Translations under genes and position numbers: made by a program
Assembly (NCBI RefSeq): GCF_964019585.1
Contig: NZ_OZ026454.1
Location: 1,240,001 to 1,304,000 of the forward strand
DNA: 64,000 bases
Source: Candidatus Mesenet endosymbiont of Agriotes lineatus
GTDB lineage: Bacteria > Pseudomonadota > Alphaproteobacteria > Rickettsiales > Anaplasmataceae
Reading direction: 5' to 3'
In this document: one piece after another, positions 27,282 through 34,612 of the stretch
Layout: every line of letters starts with the position of its first letter
Position numbering within the stretch: position 1 is the stretch's first letter
Notes under the pieces: generated by a model
Databases searched by the model: none
Told to the model about the DNA's origin: nothing
What the model saw: the letters and a program-made list of their open reading frames with translations, nothing else

Positions 27282-28024
27282 TGACTCTTACATCACCACT
27301 TATAAAAATAATGATTGAGTCAATACGTAAAGCATCAAAACCATTGACTCGTGACTTTCATGAGATTAACAAGTTAAGGTCCCCACATGGCATAAATAGT
27401 TTTTTACAAAGAGCACAGTCGCGTTCAAAAGAGATAATATATGACGGTTTAATGAATTATAGGAAGAATTGTGATTTCTTATTTGTAGGTAATCAAGATG
27501 TTACAATAAAAGACGATTATACAGGGTTTATTACTGTCATGGATGGCCAAGCCAATTTTATTAATGCTATCAATTATTTTTCATTATCTATCCTTTTTTT
27601 AGATAAAAAAAGAGCTGTAGCTGCTGTGATTGATGCTCCTGTACTTCAAGAAACCTTCTGGGTTGAGAAAGAAAATGGTGCATTTATGGAAGATCCACAG
27701 TCTCACATTATTCCAATGCGAATTAAAAACAAACAAGGTTTAAAGGGAGCATTTGCTGATTGTTATAATGTTAAGGGAAGCTTACTAAATAAATTATTAT
27801 TAAATGGAGTCAATGTGCGCTTTATGGGATCAGTACTTTTAAGTTTTGTTTATGTAGCAGCAGAACGTTTTGATGCATTAATTTGTGGTAATATCAATGA
27901 ACATAAAACTGCAATTGGTAAACTTTTCTTGCAAGAAAGCAGAGGTAAAGTCAGCATAAATGATAAGTTGCTTATTGCAAGCAGTCCTGATTTATGTAAT
28001 TTACTAGAGAATGAGCTTAGGTAA
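27281..28024 (+). CDS. Inositol-monophosphatase-like protein with degenerate metal site
   Basis: A 247-residue IMPase/FBPase superfamily protein whose active-site motifs are eroded. The usual Glu-Glu motif is FVGNQD. The canonical D-P-x-D-G-T-x-N-F motif reads ITVMDGQANF, keeping only the second Asp. The W-D-x-A-A-G motif near the C-terminus is replaced by HKTAIGKLFLQES. The fold is still visible (AVIDAPVLQETFWVEKENGAFM; MGSVLLSFVYVAAERFDALI). The E. coli homologue SuhB also has a non-enzymatic role with NusA/RNA polymerase, so a structural role here is possible. It is coupled to efp by a one-base overlap. Confidence 0.8.
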   Translation: MTLTSPLIKIMIESIRKASKPLTRDFHEINKLRSPHGINSFLQRAQSRSKEIIYDGLMNYRKNCDFLFVGNQDVTIKDDYTGFITVMDGQANFINAINYFSLSILFLDKKRAVAAVIDAPVLQETFWVEKENGAFMEDPQSHIIPMRIKNKQGLKGAFADCYNVKGSLLNKLLLNGVNVRFMGSVLLSFVYVAAERFDALICGNINEHKTAIGKLFLQESRGKVSINDKLLIASSPDLCNLLENELR

Positions 28025-28035
28025 ACTTCTACATA

Positions 28036-28947
28036 ATGTCAAAAATGGATGTATTAATAGATAGTAATGATGTAAGGATAGATAGGTATCTTCGTAGAAT
28101 TATTCCTAACCTTAAACAATCCGTTATAGAAAAGTCATTAAGAAAAGGGTTAATTAAGGTTGATGGCTGTAAAGTTAGATCGAGCTACAGAACTAAAGTT
28201 GGTCAGTCTTTAACTATAGAAAATTTAGACTACGTTTCTTATCTAAACTCTAATAAAAAATGTAACGAAAAATTAGCTAATATATTACAAAACAGTGTTT
28301 TATATGAAGATCAGCACATCATATCCATTAACAAGCCTCAAGGAATAGTTGTACAGGGTGGAACTAAAGTTCAAATTAGTATCAATGATTTGTTAGATCA
28401 AATAAAAGTAGGAGAAAAACTCAAGCTTGTGCACAGATTAGATAGAGATACTAGCGGTGTTTTATTACTTGCACGTAATGCAGAAGCGGCAAGTTATTTA
28501 ATGCAAAAGTTTAAAAGCCGCAAAATAAAAAAGGTATATCTAGCACTAACTTCTGGAATACCGACTCAAAATAGTGGTTTTATAAACCTTCCCTTAGTCA
28601 AAAAGTATGTTTTTGGGCAAGAGAAAGTAGTTGTTGATGAAAATCTAGGACAAAGTGCTATTACACAATTTTCGGTAATAAAAAAATGGCAATCTAAAGT
28701 TGCATATTTAAAGCTCAAGCCACTCACAGGTAGAACTCATCAATTACGTGCTCATATGTCTTATATAAAGTGTCCCATTGTTGGTGATGGTAAATACGGT
28801 GGAAAAAATGCTTTTATTGCTGGTATTGCAAATAAAGTGCACCTTCACGCTTATTCTATTTCTTTTAAGCTTCCAAATGATAAAATTATTACAATTACAG
28901 CACCAATTCCTGAATATTTGGAAAATTCCATAAAATATTTAGGGTAG
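28036..28947 (+). CDS. rluC: 23S rRNA pseudouridine synthase, RluC/RluD family
   Basis: A 303-residue enzyme with an N-terminal S4 RNA-binding domain (about 10-70; IDRYLRRIIPNLKQSVIEKSL, GLIKVDG) and the catalytic core motif HRLDRDTSGVLLLA with the nucleophilic Asp. Further family motifs are LKPLTGRTHQLRAHM and CPIVGDGKYGG. RluC modifies 23S rRNA helix 80 and RluD the helix 69 loop; the sequence does not by itself separate them. Third gene of the cluster efp-IMPase-like-rluC, 11 bp from the previous gene. Confidence 0.92.
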   Translation: MSKMDVLIDSNDVRIDRYLRRIIPNLKQSVIEKSLRKGLIKVDGCKVRSSYRTKVGQSLTIENLDYVSYLNSNKKCNEKLANILQNSVLYEDQHIISINKPQGIVVQGGTKVQISINDLLDQIKVGEKLKLVHRLDRDTSGVLLLARNAEAASYLMQKFKSRKIKKVYLALTSGIPTQNSGFINLPLVKKYVFGQEKVVVDENLGQSAITQFSVIKKWQSKVAYLKLKPLTGRTHQLRAHMSYIKCPIVGDGKYGGKNAFIAGIANKVHLHAYSISFKLPNDKIITITAPIPEYLENSIKYLG

Positions 28948-28981
28948 CAATATCAGCATAAGAATAAACATCGCTGCTAAA

Positions 28982-31036
28982 TTATTGACCCTGATTATAA
29001 AAAGATTTAGTACAATCTGCCATTATTTGTGATGAGCGGCTAATAGGATCAGTCATATAAAAGTTAAATTCTCTGAGTGAAAGAGGAACCTTACTTAAAT
29101 TAATATTGTAGTCAATGGAAACCCATTTATTTTTTATGACTTTGTTAACATTGCGAAATTGCGGGCCGATTGACTCTAACTTTTTTCTCACATCATTTAA
29201 ATCATCATATGGTAGGGAATGACCAATATATTTAGAAAGATTTTGAATAATCAGCCAATCTTCTTTTGCTTCTCCTGGTGGAGGAACAGCAACGCTAGTT
29301 CTCTGTGCTCGCCCTTCAGTATTAACATAAGTTGCAGATTTTTCAACGTAAGTAGCACCAGGTAAAATTAAATCAGCTTTTTGTGCTCCGTTATCACCAT
29401 GATGTCCTTGGTAGATAATAAACGCACTTCCTAAAGAAGACATATCGATCTCATCTGCACTAAGCAGATATATAACATCAATATTTCCACTGTTTGCAGC
29501 GTTTAATATTTGTTCAACATCCTTTCCTCCCTTTTTCGGAGTAAAGCCAACATCCATACCACCAACACGACCTGCTGCCTTATGCAGCACATTAAATCCG
29601 TTCCAATCTTCACGTATCATATTAAACTTTTCTGCAATCTTTCCTGCTAAAGTTAAGATTGAACTGGCATCATCTCGAATCAATGCATCTTGACCAATAA
29701 TTAACATAGGGTTTTTTGCATTACCTAGTGCACGACAAAACGTATGTGTGCTTTCTGCTATTGATTCCAAAATACTAGGATCATCACCTAACTTTTCAAC
29801 ATCATATAAGTAGTCTATGTCAGGACTAACACTTGCTATTATAAAATTTCCACTTAGATAATTTTTACGTAAACGTGCGTTGATTATTGGTGCTTCTATA
29901 CGCAAATTTGTATTGATGAGCAAACATAAATCTGCATTTTCTATCCCAGCTATAGTAGTATTAAAAACGTATGCTCCTCTGTTTTTGGGTATTAGCTTAG
30001 CTTTATCTTGACGGCAATCTAAATTATTAGAACCTAGACCCTGCATTAATTCTTTTAGTAGCAACATAGATTCACAATCTGCTAAATCGCCGCTGATTGC
30101 AGCTATCCTATTTGCTTTAGTGACTTTTAATTTCTCTGCTGCTACAGTTAAAGCCTCATCCCATGTAACAGGTTTTAATTTACCTTCCTTCTTAAGGTAA
30201 GGACGATCAAGACGTTGCATTCTTAAACCATCGTATGAAAAACGTGTTTTATCTGAGATCCAATCTTCATTTATCTCATCATTCGTCCTTGGAAGAACAC
30301 GCATAATTTCAAAACCTCGATAATCTAATCTAATAGCGCTGCAAGTTGCATCTAATACATCTATTGTATTGCAGTGAGAAAGCTCCCAAGAACGTGCCTT
30401 AAAGGAGTAAGGTTTGGAAGTTAAAGCACCAACTGGGCAAAGATCAATTATGTTGCCAGAAAGCTCGGAACTAATGTGCTTTTGTATATAGGTACTAATT
30501 TCCATACTCTCACCTCTACCAATGCCACCAAGTTCATATGTACCAGCAACATCAGATAAGAACCTAGTGCATCTAGTACAGTGAATGCACCTATTCATTG
30601 CAGTTTCAATTAGTGGTCCAAAGTCTTTTTTAGGAACAGATCTTTTCACCTCATCTAATCTGCTCAACCCTCTACCATATTCCATTGTTATATCTTGAAG
30701 ATCACACTCACCACCTTGATCACATATTGGACAATCTAAAGGGTGATTAATAAGCAAGAATTCAAGCACTCCTTCTCGTGCTTTTTTAACTTTAGGTGTA
30801 TCTGTATAGATAGTCATACCTTCAGCAACTACTGCAGCACAAGAAGCTACTGGCTTTGGAGGACCACCTACCACCTCAACTAAACACATGCGACAGTTAC
30901 CAGCTATTTTTAAGCGTTTATGGTAACAAAAACGAGGGATTTCAACTCCCACAAGTTCACATGCTTGTAGTATAGTTACTCCAGGATCTACTTCAGCTTT
31001 TATAGAATTTATAGTAACTTCTACCACTTTAGTCAC
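28982..31036 (-). CDS. nuoG: NADH-quinone oxidoreductase subunit G
   Basis: The large Fe-S subunit of respiratory complex I (NDUFS1 homologue), in the peripheral arm facing the cytoplasm. It has 684 residues. The N-terminal [2Fe-2S] domain has RFCYHKRLKIAGNCRMC; the His-Cys motif is HPLDCPICDQGGECDLQ; CIHCTRCTRF supplies a [4Fe-4S] cluster; a molybdopterin-oxidoreductase-like domain without cofactor follows. It lies one base after the small basic gene on the same strand. No other nuo genes are in the window; in Anaplasmataceae the complex I genes are dispersed. Confidence 0.97.
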   Translation of the reverse strand: MTKVVEVTINSIKAEVDPGVTILQACELVGVEIPRFCYHKRLKIAGNCRMCLVEVVGGPPKPVASCAAVVAEGMTIYTDTPKVKKAREGVLEFLLINHPLDCPICDQGGECDLQDITMEYGRGLSRLDEVKRSVPKKDFGPLIETAMNRCIHCTRCTRFLSDVAGTYELGGIGRGESMEISTYIQKHISSELSGNIIDLCPVGALTSKPYSFKARSWELSHCNTIDVLDATCSAIRLDYRGFEIMRVLPRTNDEINEDWISDKTRFSYDGLRMQRLDRPYLKKEGKLKPVTWDEALTVAAEKLKVTKANRIAAISGDLADCESMLLLKELMQGLGSNNLDCRQDKAKLIPKNRGAYVFNTTIAGIENADLCLLINTNLRIEAPIINARLRKNYLSGNFIIASVSPDIDYLYDVEKLGDDPSILESIAESTHTFCRALGNAKNPMLIIGQDALIRDDASSILTLAGKIAEKFNMIREDWNGFNVLHKAAGRVGGMDVGFTPKKGGKDVEQILNAANSGNIDVIYLLSADEIDMSSLGSAFIIYQGHHGDNGAQKADLILPGATYVEKSATYVNTEGRAQRTSVAVPPPGEAKEDWLIIQNLSKYIGHSLPYDDLNDVRKKLESIGPQFRNVNKVIKNKWVSIDYNINLSKVPLSLREFNFYMTDPISRSSQIMADCTKSFYNQGQ

Positions 31037-31037
31037 T

Positions 31038-31253
31038 TCAAATATTAGACCACTTCAGCGGGTTACCACTTTTATCTTCAACTATACTACCATTTTCATA
31101 TTGAGCTGCAACATATCTTACACCGCAAGATCTGTCTATATACATCACAGGTTTTATCGACTTACCATCATATAACTTTTTAGCAGTACCCTTATTACGT
31201 TGTGTAGGATTATTCTTGCTCGCAGTTTTTGCGACTTTTCCGCCTTTTGCCAT
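31038..31253 (-). CDS. Small basic conserved protein upstream of nuoG
   Basis: A 71-residue Lys-rich protein. The first 25 residues are basic and disordered (KGGKVAKTASKNNP). A compact core follows with VMYIDRSCGVRYVAAQYENGSIVEDKSGNPL, including one Cys. No known domain was recognised. It ends one base before nuoG on the same strand, so co-transcription is nearly certain. A complex I-related or RNA-binding role is possible, but there is no direct evidence. Confidence 0.7.
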   Translation of the reverse strand: MAKGGKVAKTASKNNPTQRNKGTAKKLYDGKSIKPVMYIDRSCGVRYVAAQYENGSIVEDKSGNPLKWSNI

Positions 31254-31364
31254 AAAATCCCTTCAGTTTTTTATATAATTTATCATTACAAGTCTATACA
31301 GTCAATTATTTACTTTTTCCAAATAAAAATTGCATCAGTTAATTAGCATGTTAAACTAAATTTA

Positions 31365-31438
31365 GCACCCTTAGCTCAGCTGGATAGAGCATTTGACTAC
31401 GGATCAAAAGGTCGGGCGTTCGAATCGCTCAGGGTGCA
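31365..31438 (+). tRNA. tRNA-Arg (ACG)
   Basis: A 74-nt cloverleaf: acceptor GCACCCT pairs with AGGGTGC, D arm GCTC/GAGC, anticodon stem TTTGA/TCAAA closing loop CTACGGA with anticodon ACG, T arm CGGGC-GTTCGAATC-GCTC (one weak pair), discriminator A. CCA is not encoded. The transporter gene begins about 15 bp later on the same strand. Confidence 0.96.
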
Positions 31439-31453
31439 GTGATATCCAATTTA

Positions 31454-32602
31454 ATGCATATGTTAAAGTTATTAATTCTTGTACTTATTGCCTTATTAGC
31501 GCTTTTTAGCAATTTTATTCCTACTCAAATTCAAGCATTGCTATACTCAATTAGCTTAAGTATCAAATCAATATTAATATTTGTTATACCCTTTATTGTT
31601 TTTACTCTAACTCTCAGTAGTTCTAGTAATTTAAAAACTAATACTTTTAAGTTCATTATATTATTATTGTTTACAGTTTGTTTATCTAATTTATTGTCTA
31701 GCCTTCTTGCTTATTTTGCTGGCTATATAATACTTAAGGATACTTCTGTTATACCAAATATTGCACAAGTAAAAGATGACCTTTCTCCTTTGTGGCATTT
31801 CAAGTTACCAACAATGATTTCAAATTTTCAAGCTTTATTTTTAGGGTTTGTGTTTGGTGTTATCTTATCTTATGCTTCTCCTGAAAAGGGTAAAATTATT
31901 GGTGATCAATTACTTAAAGGAGCTTTATTTTTCTTGAAAAGGGTTCTCTCACCAATAATACCAATTTTTATACTAGGATTTGTACTTAAATTATTGCATG
32001 ATCAGGTACTGTCAACCATGTTTAATAGCTATTTTATTAGCCTTATTATCACTACTTTTGTAACTTATTTTTATGTCTTTTTGTTATATGGAACAGCAAA
32101 CTCTTTTAAAATAAAAGATTGGCTTATGAGCATTAACAATATGCTGCCGGCATTTATCACTGCAATCACTACTATGTCAAGCAGTGCAGCAATGCCTATG
32201 ACTTTAGTAGGAAGTGAAAAAAATACAAAGGAGCGTGATATCATATTTTCTGTTATTCCAGCAACAGTAAGTATTCACCTTATTGGTGATTGTTTTTTTA
32301 TTATTATTTTAACTTTAGTGATAATTTCATCCTTTAATGAACATTCTTTAAATATAGCAGATCACGCTGTTTTTCTATTTTTCTTTTTATTATCAAAATT
32401 TGCTATTGCTGCAGTTCCAGGGGGAGGAATAATAGTTATGCTTCCTGTTTTAGAACAATATCTAAAATTTTCTCCGGCGATGTTATCGCTTATTACCACA
32501 CTTTATATGTTACTTGATCCAATTATTACTTCAGCTAATGTTATGGGTAACGGTGCATTTGCCATGCTATTTACCAAACTTTATAAAAAATTAAAAAAAT
32601 GA
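31454..32602 (+). CDS. Dicarboxylate/amino acid:cation symporter (DAACS family)
   Basis: A 382-residue inner-membrane transporter with about eight to ten hydrophobic helices. Family signatures are TMSSSAAMPMT (the TSSSAATLP-type serine-rich hairpin), AAVPGGGIIVMLPVLEQ and LDPIITSANVMGNGAFAM, which form the substrate and Na+ sites in GltPh-type carriers. It would import glutamate, aspartate or C4-dicarboxylates, the main carbon sources in this family. ATG at 31454 is chosen; 31460 is an equal alternative, and a GTG at 31439 abuts the tRNA. It overlaps tsaB by 4 bp. Confidence 0.9.
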   Translation: MHMLKLLILVLIALLALFSNFIPTQIQALLYSISLSIKSILIFVIPFIVFTLTLSSSSNLKTNTFKFIILLLFTVCLSNLLSSLLAYFAGYIILKDTSVIPNIAQVKDDLSPLWHFKLPTMISNFQALFLGFVFGVILSYASPEKGKIIGDQLLKGALFFLKRVLSPIIPIFILGFVLKLLHDQVLSTMFNSYFISLIITTFVTYFYVFLLYGTANSFKIKDWLMSINNMLPAFITAITTMSSSAAMPMTLVGSEKNTKERDIIFSVIPATVSIHLIGDCFFIIILTLVIISSFNEHSLNIADHAVFLFFFLLSKFAIAAVPGGGIIVMLPVLEQYLKFSPAMLSLITTLYMLLDPIITSANVMGNGAFAMLFTKLYKKLKK

Positions 32603-33186
32603 TCATAATGGCAATTGATACAGCAAGTACAAGATCTTCAGTAGCAATAATTGATTATAATGACAATAAATACACTGAAAGTGGTGGTTGTGATAATTCC
32701 CATTCTGAATCTTTATTTAAATTAATAGAACTACTTTTTAGTAAGCACAATTATAACTACAGCAAAATAGGCTGCATAGCTGTAGCTGTTGGACCAGGAA
32801 GTTTTACTGGAGTGAGGGCTGGTTTATCTGCAGCGCAAGGTATTAATCTTGTTATACAAAAGCCGCTTTATGGAGTAAATACGCTGGAGGCTCAAGCGTA
32901 TGGAATATTTTGCACTCACTCAGGTCATAAAAACATCAGAGCCATAATTGACGCTAATTATGACTCTGTATACACACAACTTTTTAACTATGAGCTTATT
33001 CCCATATCGGAGCCTGAAATTATCCACAAAAATGATTTAGATTTAAGTGATTGTATAACTTATCAAGACATACAGATGCAAAAAGTCGGTGCTAGCTACA
33101 TAGGTCTTCTAGTACGTCATAAACTGAGTAGGAGGCATACTATAGGCCTGGCTAAGATTTTGTATTTAAGAAACCCTTTAATTTAA
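32599..33186 (+). CDS. tsaB: tRNA threonylcarbamoyladenosine biosynthesis protein TsaB
   Basis: A 195-residue ASKHA-fold protein that pairs with TsaD to make t6A at position 37 of ANN-decoding tRNAs. Recognised by MAIDTASTRSSVAI, the HSESLFKLIELLF helix, and AVGPGSFTGVRAGLSAAQGI. The C-terminal half is shortened and diverged compared with E. coli (231), common in Rickettsiales. ATG at 32599 overlaps the transporter stop (ATGA); ATG 32608 would begin closer to the conserved sequence. It is translationally coupled to the transporter. Confidence 0.92.
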   Translation: MIIMAIDTASTRSSVAIIDYNDNKYTESGGCDNSHSESLFKLIELLFSKHNYNYSKIGCIAVAVGPGSFTGVRAGLSAAQGINLVIQKPLYGVNTLEAQAYGIFCTHSGHKNIRAIIDANYDSVYTQLFNYELIPISEPEIIHKNDLDLSDCITYQDIQMQKVGASYIGLLVRHKLSRRHTIGLAKILYLRNPLI

Positions 33187-33210
33187 ATATTTAAAATAGT
33201 CTATTTTACA

Positions 33211-33290
33211 CATTCAACAAAACATAATATAGCACCCTACCACTTTCACAATATTCAACTTCAATTGCAATTTCAATACAGTTTTATATA
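33211..33290 (-). pseudogene. Fragment duplicated from the acnA 3' end
   Basis: The minus strand encodes CIEIAIEVEYCESGRVLYYVLLNV, close to the acnA C-terminus, in the same order and spacing. At DNA level, 33211-33290 matches 34638-34725 with about 75-80% identity and one 8-bp gap. This partial copy lies on the other side of the ankyrin gene, in the same orientation as acnA, so the ankyrin gene is bracketed by direct repeats. Confidence 0.85.
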
Positions 33291-33320
33291 TTGATTAATA
33301 TACTATATTTGATATACAAT

Positions 33321-33346
33321 ATACTGCTCAACATACTGCTCAACAT
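33321..33346. repeat. 12-bp tandem duplication upstream of the ankyrin gene
   Basis: ATACTGCTCAAC occurs twice head to tail, ending about 25 bp before the start codon at 33372. It changes the length of the leader between any promoter and the GGGGGAG ribosome-binding site. Confidence 0.8.
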
Positions 33347-33371
33347 TTTAGAAATCAAATAGGGGGAGAAA

Positions 33372-34571
33372 ATGATTGGTTCACAAGAAAAATTTGAAAT
33401 GTTAACAAGACGGCTCCTTGAAGCAGTGCATGATGGTGATATAAAAAAATTGATTAGAATACTAGATTTAGGAATGAACATTAACGCACAAGACAAGCTT
33501 GGGCGAACACCTATTTTCTTGGCTGCTTTATACAATAACTTACCAATGGTTGAAAAGTTAGCTAAGCTTGGAGCTGATCTTGAAACAAAGGATAAACTTA
33601 AAGAGACAATACTAAGTACAATAGTATCAAAACAAAACCCATATAAGAAAATGTCAAAAGATGAACAATTGGATATGGTTAAGCTTTTAATAAAGCAGGG
33701 TGCAAAACTTACCACCTATAGTCATTATTCCCTTCCTATTCACAGAGCAATTCAAGCACAATGTAATTTAGATATAATCAAAGCATTGTTAACAAAAGAG
33801 ATTATCAATGACAAAAATTGTCCTGGACGCGCACCATTACACTTAGCAGTGTTGGCACGACGAGCTGACATAGTTGGTCTACTGATAAAGTGTAACACTG
33901 ATATTGATGTACAAGAAGATGCGCAGAATACTCCATTGATGTTAGCAGCAAGTAAAGGTTATGTAGATATAGCAATACTACTGTTAGTTAATGGTGCTGA
34001 CCCTAATATAAAAAACTTACATGGGGAAACATTTTTTAATCTTACAAGTTCAGAAGAACTGAAGTCATTTGCATTAAATGTTATGCATCCATTATCCACA
34101 GACATGGAGTCTGACAATAAAGCGATTGTACAACTCTGTCCTCCTAATAATCATTCGTCTGTTAATCATCAAATACTAGAAAATAAGCTTCAATCTAGCA
34201 GACCTATTCTTTCTGATTTAAAATCTATACATAATATATTGCCTAATCCTGATTTATTAACACCTAGCGTCTACACAATACCTCTATCTAGAAGGTTAGG
34301 TGTAAGCTCACCTAAGTCTAGCATTTTTAGAACATCGCAACATAGCATGTCAGCAACTCTAGGTTCATCAAGCTCCAGCCTTTCTGGAACATCGCGATAT
34401 AGCACATTAGCAACAGGTTTACCAAGTCCAAGTTCCAGCCTTTCCGGATCTTTTACAAACCAATTTAAAAGAGTATTAAATGCGGATTCATCTAGTTCAT
34501 CTGAATCATATACTACAAATGCTAAGAGGAAAAAGTTTGATCACACATTTTCCTACAATAATCCAAATTAG
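33372..34571 (+). CDS. Ankyrin-repeat protein with Ser-rich tail and basic cluster
   Basis: A 399-residue protein. The start is supported by GGGGGAGAA before the ATG. Ankyrin repeats fill about 15-235 (GRTPIFLAALYNNLPMVEKL; RAPLHLAVLARRADIVGLLI; NTPLMLAASKGYVDIAILLL). The rest is disordered: a Ser-rich segment with two 19-20-residue repeats (SLSGTSRYSTLATG type), a second Ser cluster, then KRKK at 385-388. A Ser-rich disordered tail with a basic cluster resembles a classical nuclear localisation signal. The gene sits between direct repeats of acnA 3' sequence. A host-nucleus effector is an inference. Confidence 0.87.
   Translation: MIGSQEKFEMLTRRLLEAVHDGDIKKLIRILDLGMNINAQDKLGRTPIFLAALYNNLPMVEKLAKLGADLETKDKLKETILSTIVSKQNPYKKMSKDEQLDMVKLLIKQGAKLTTYSHYSLPIHRAIQAQCNLDIIKALLTKEIINDKNCPGRAPLHLAVLARRADIVGLLIKCNTDIDVQEDAQNTPLMLAASKGYVDIAILLLVNGADPNIKNLHGETFFNLTSSEELKSFALNVMHPLSTDMESDNKAIVQLCPPNNHSSVNHQILENKLQSSRPILSDLKSIHNILPNPDLLTPSVYTIPLSRRLGVSSPKSSIFRTSQHSMSATLGSSSSSLSGTSRYSTLATGLPSPSSSLSGSFTNQFKRVLNADSSSSSESYTTNAKRKKFDHTFSYNNPN
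34332..34447 (+). repeat. Two imperfect 57-60-bp tandem units in the ankyrin gene
   Basis: The units 34332-34388 and 34389-34447 encode TSQHSMSATLGSSSSSLSG and TSRYSTLATGLPSPSSSLSG. Each opens with ACATCGC and closes with CCAGCCTTTC-GG. This is a typical in-frame tandem expansion in a disordered tail. Confidence 0.8.
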
Positions 34572-34612
34572 GTGTTAAAACCAAAAATGACAAAGCAAGT
34601 TAGCTCAGTAAT

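Noticed and set aside
33284-33715. Minus-strand open frame of 143 codons across the start of the third ankyrin gene
   Set aside because: Shadow of the ankyrin gene; Ser/Leu-rich with no family features.
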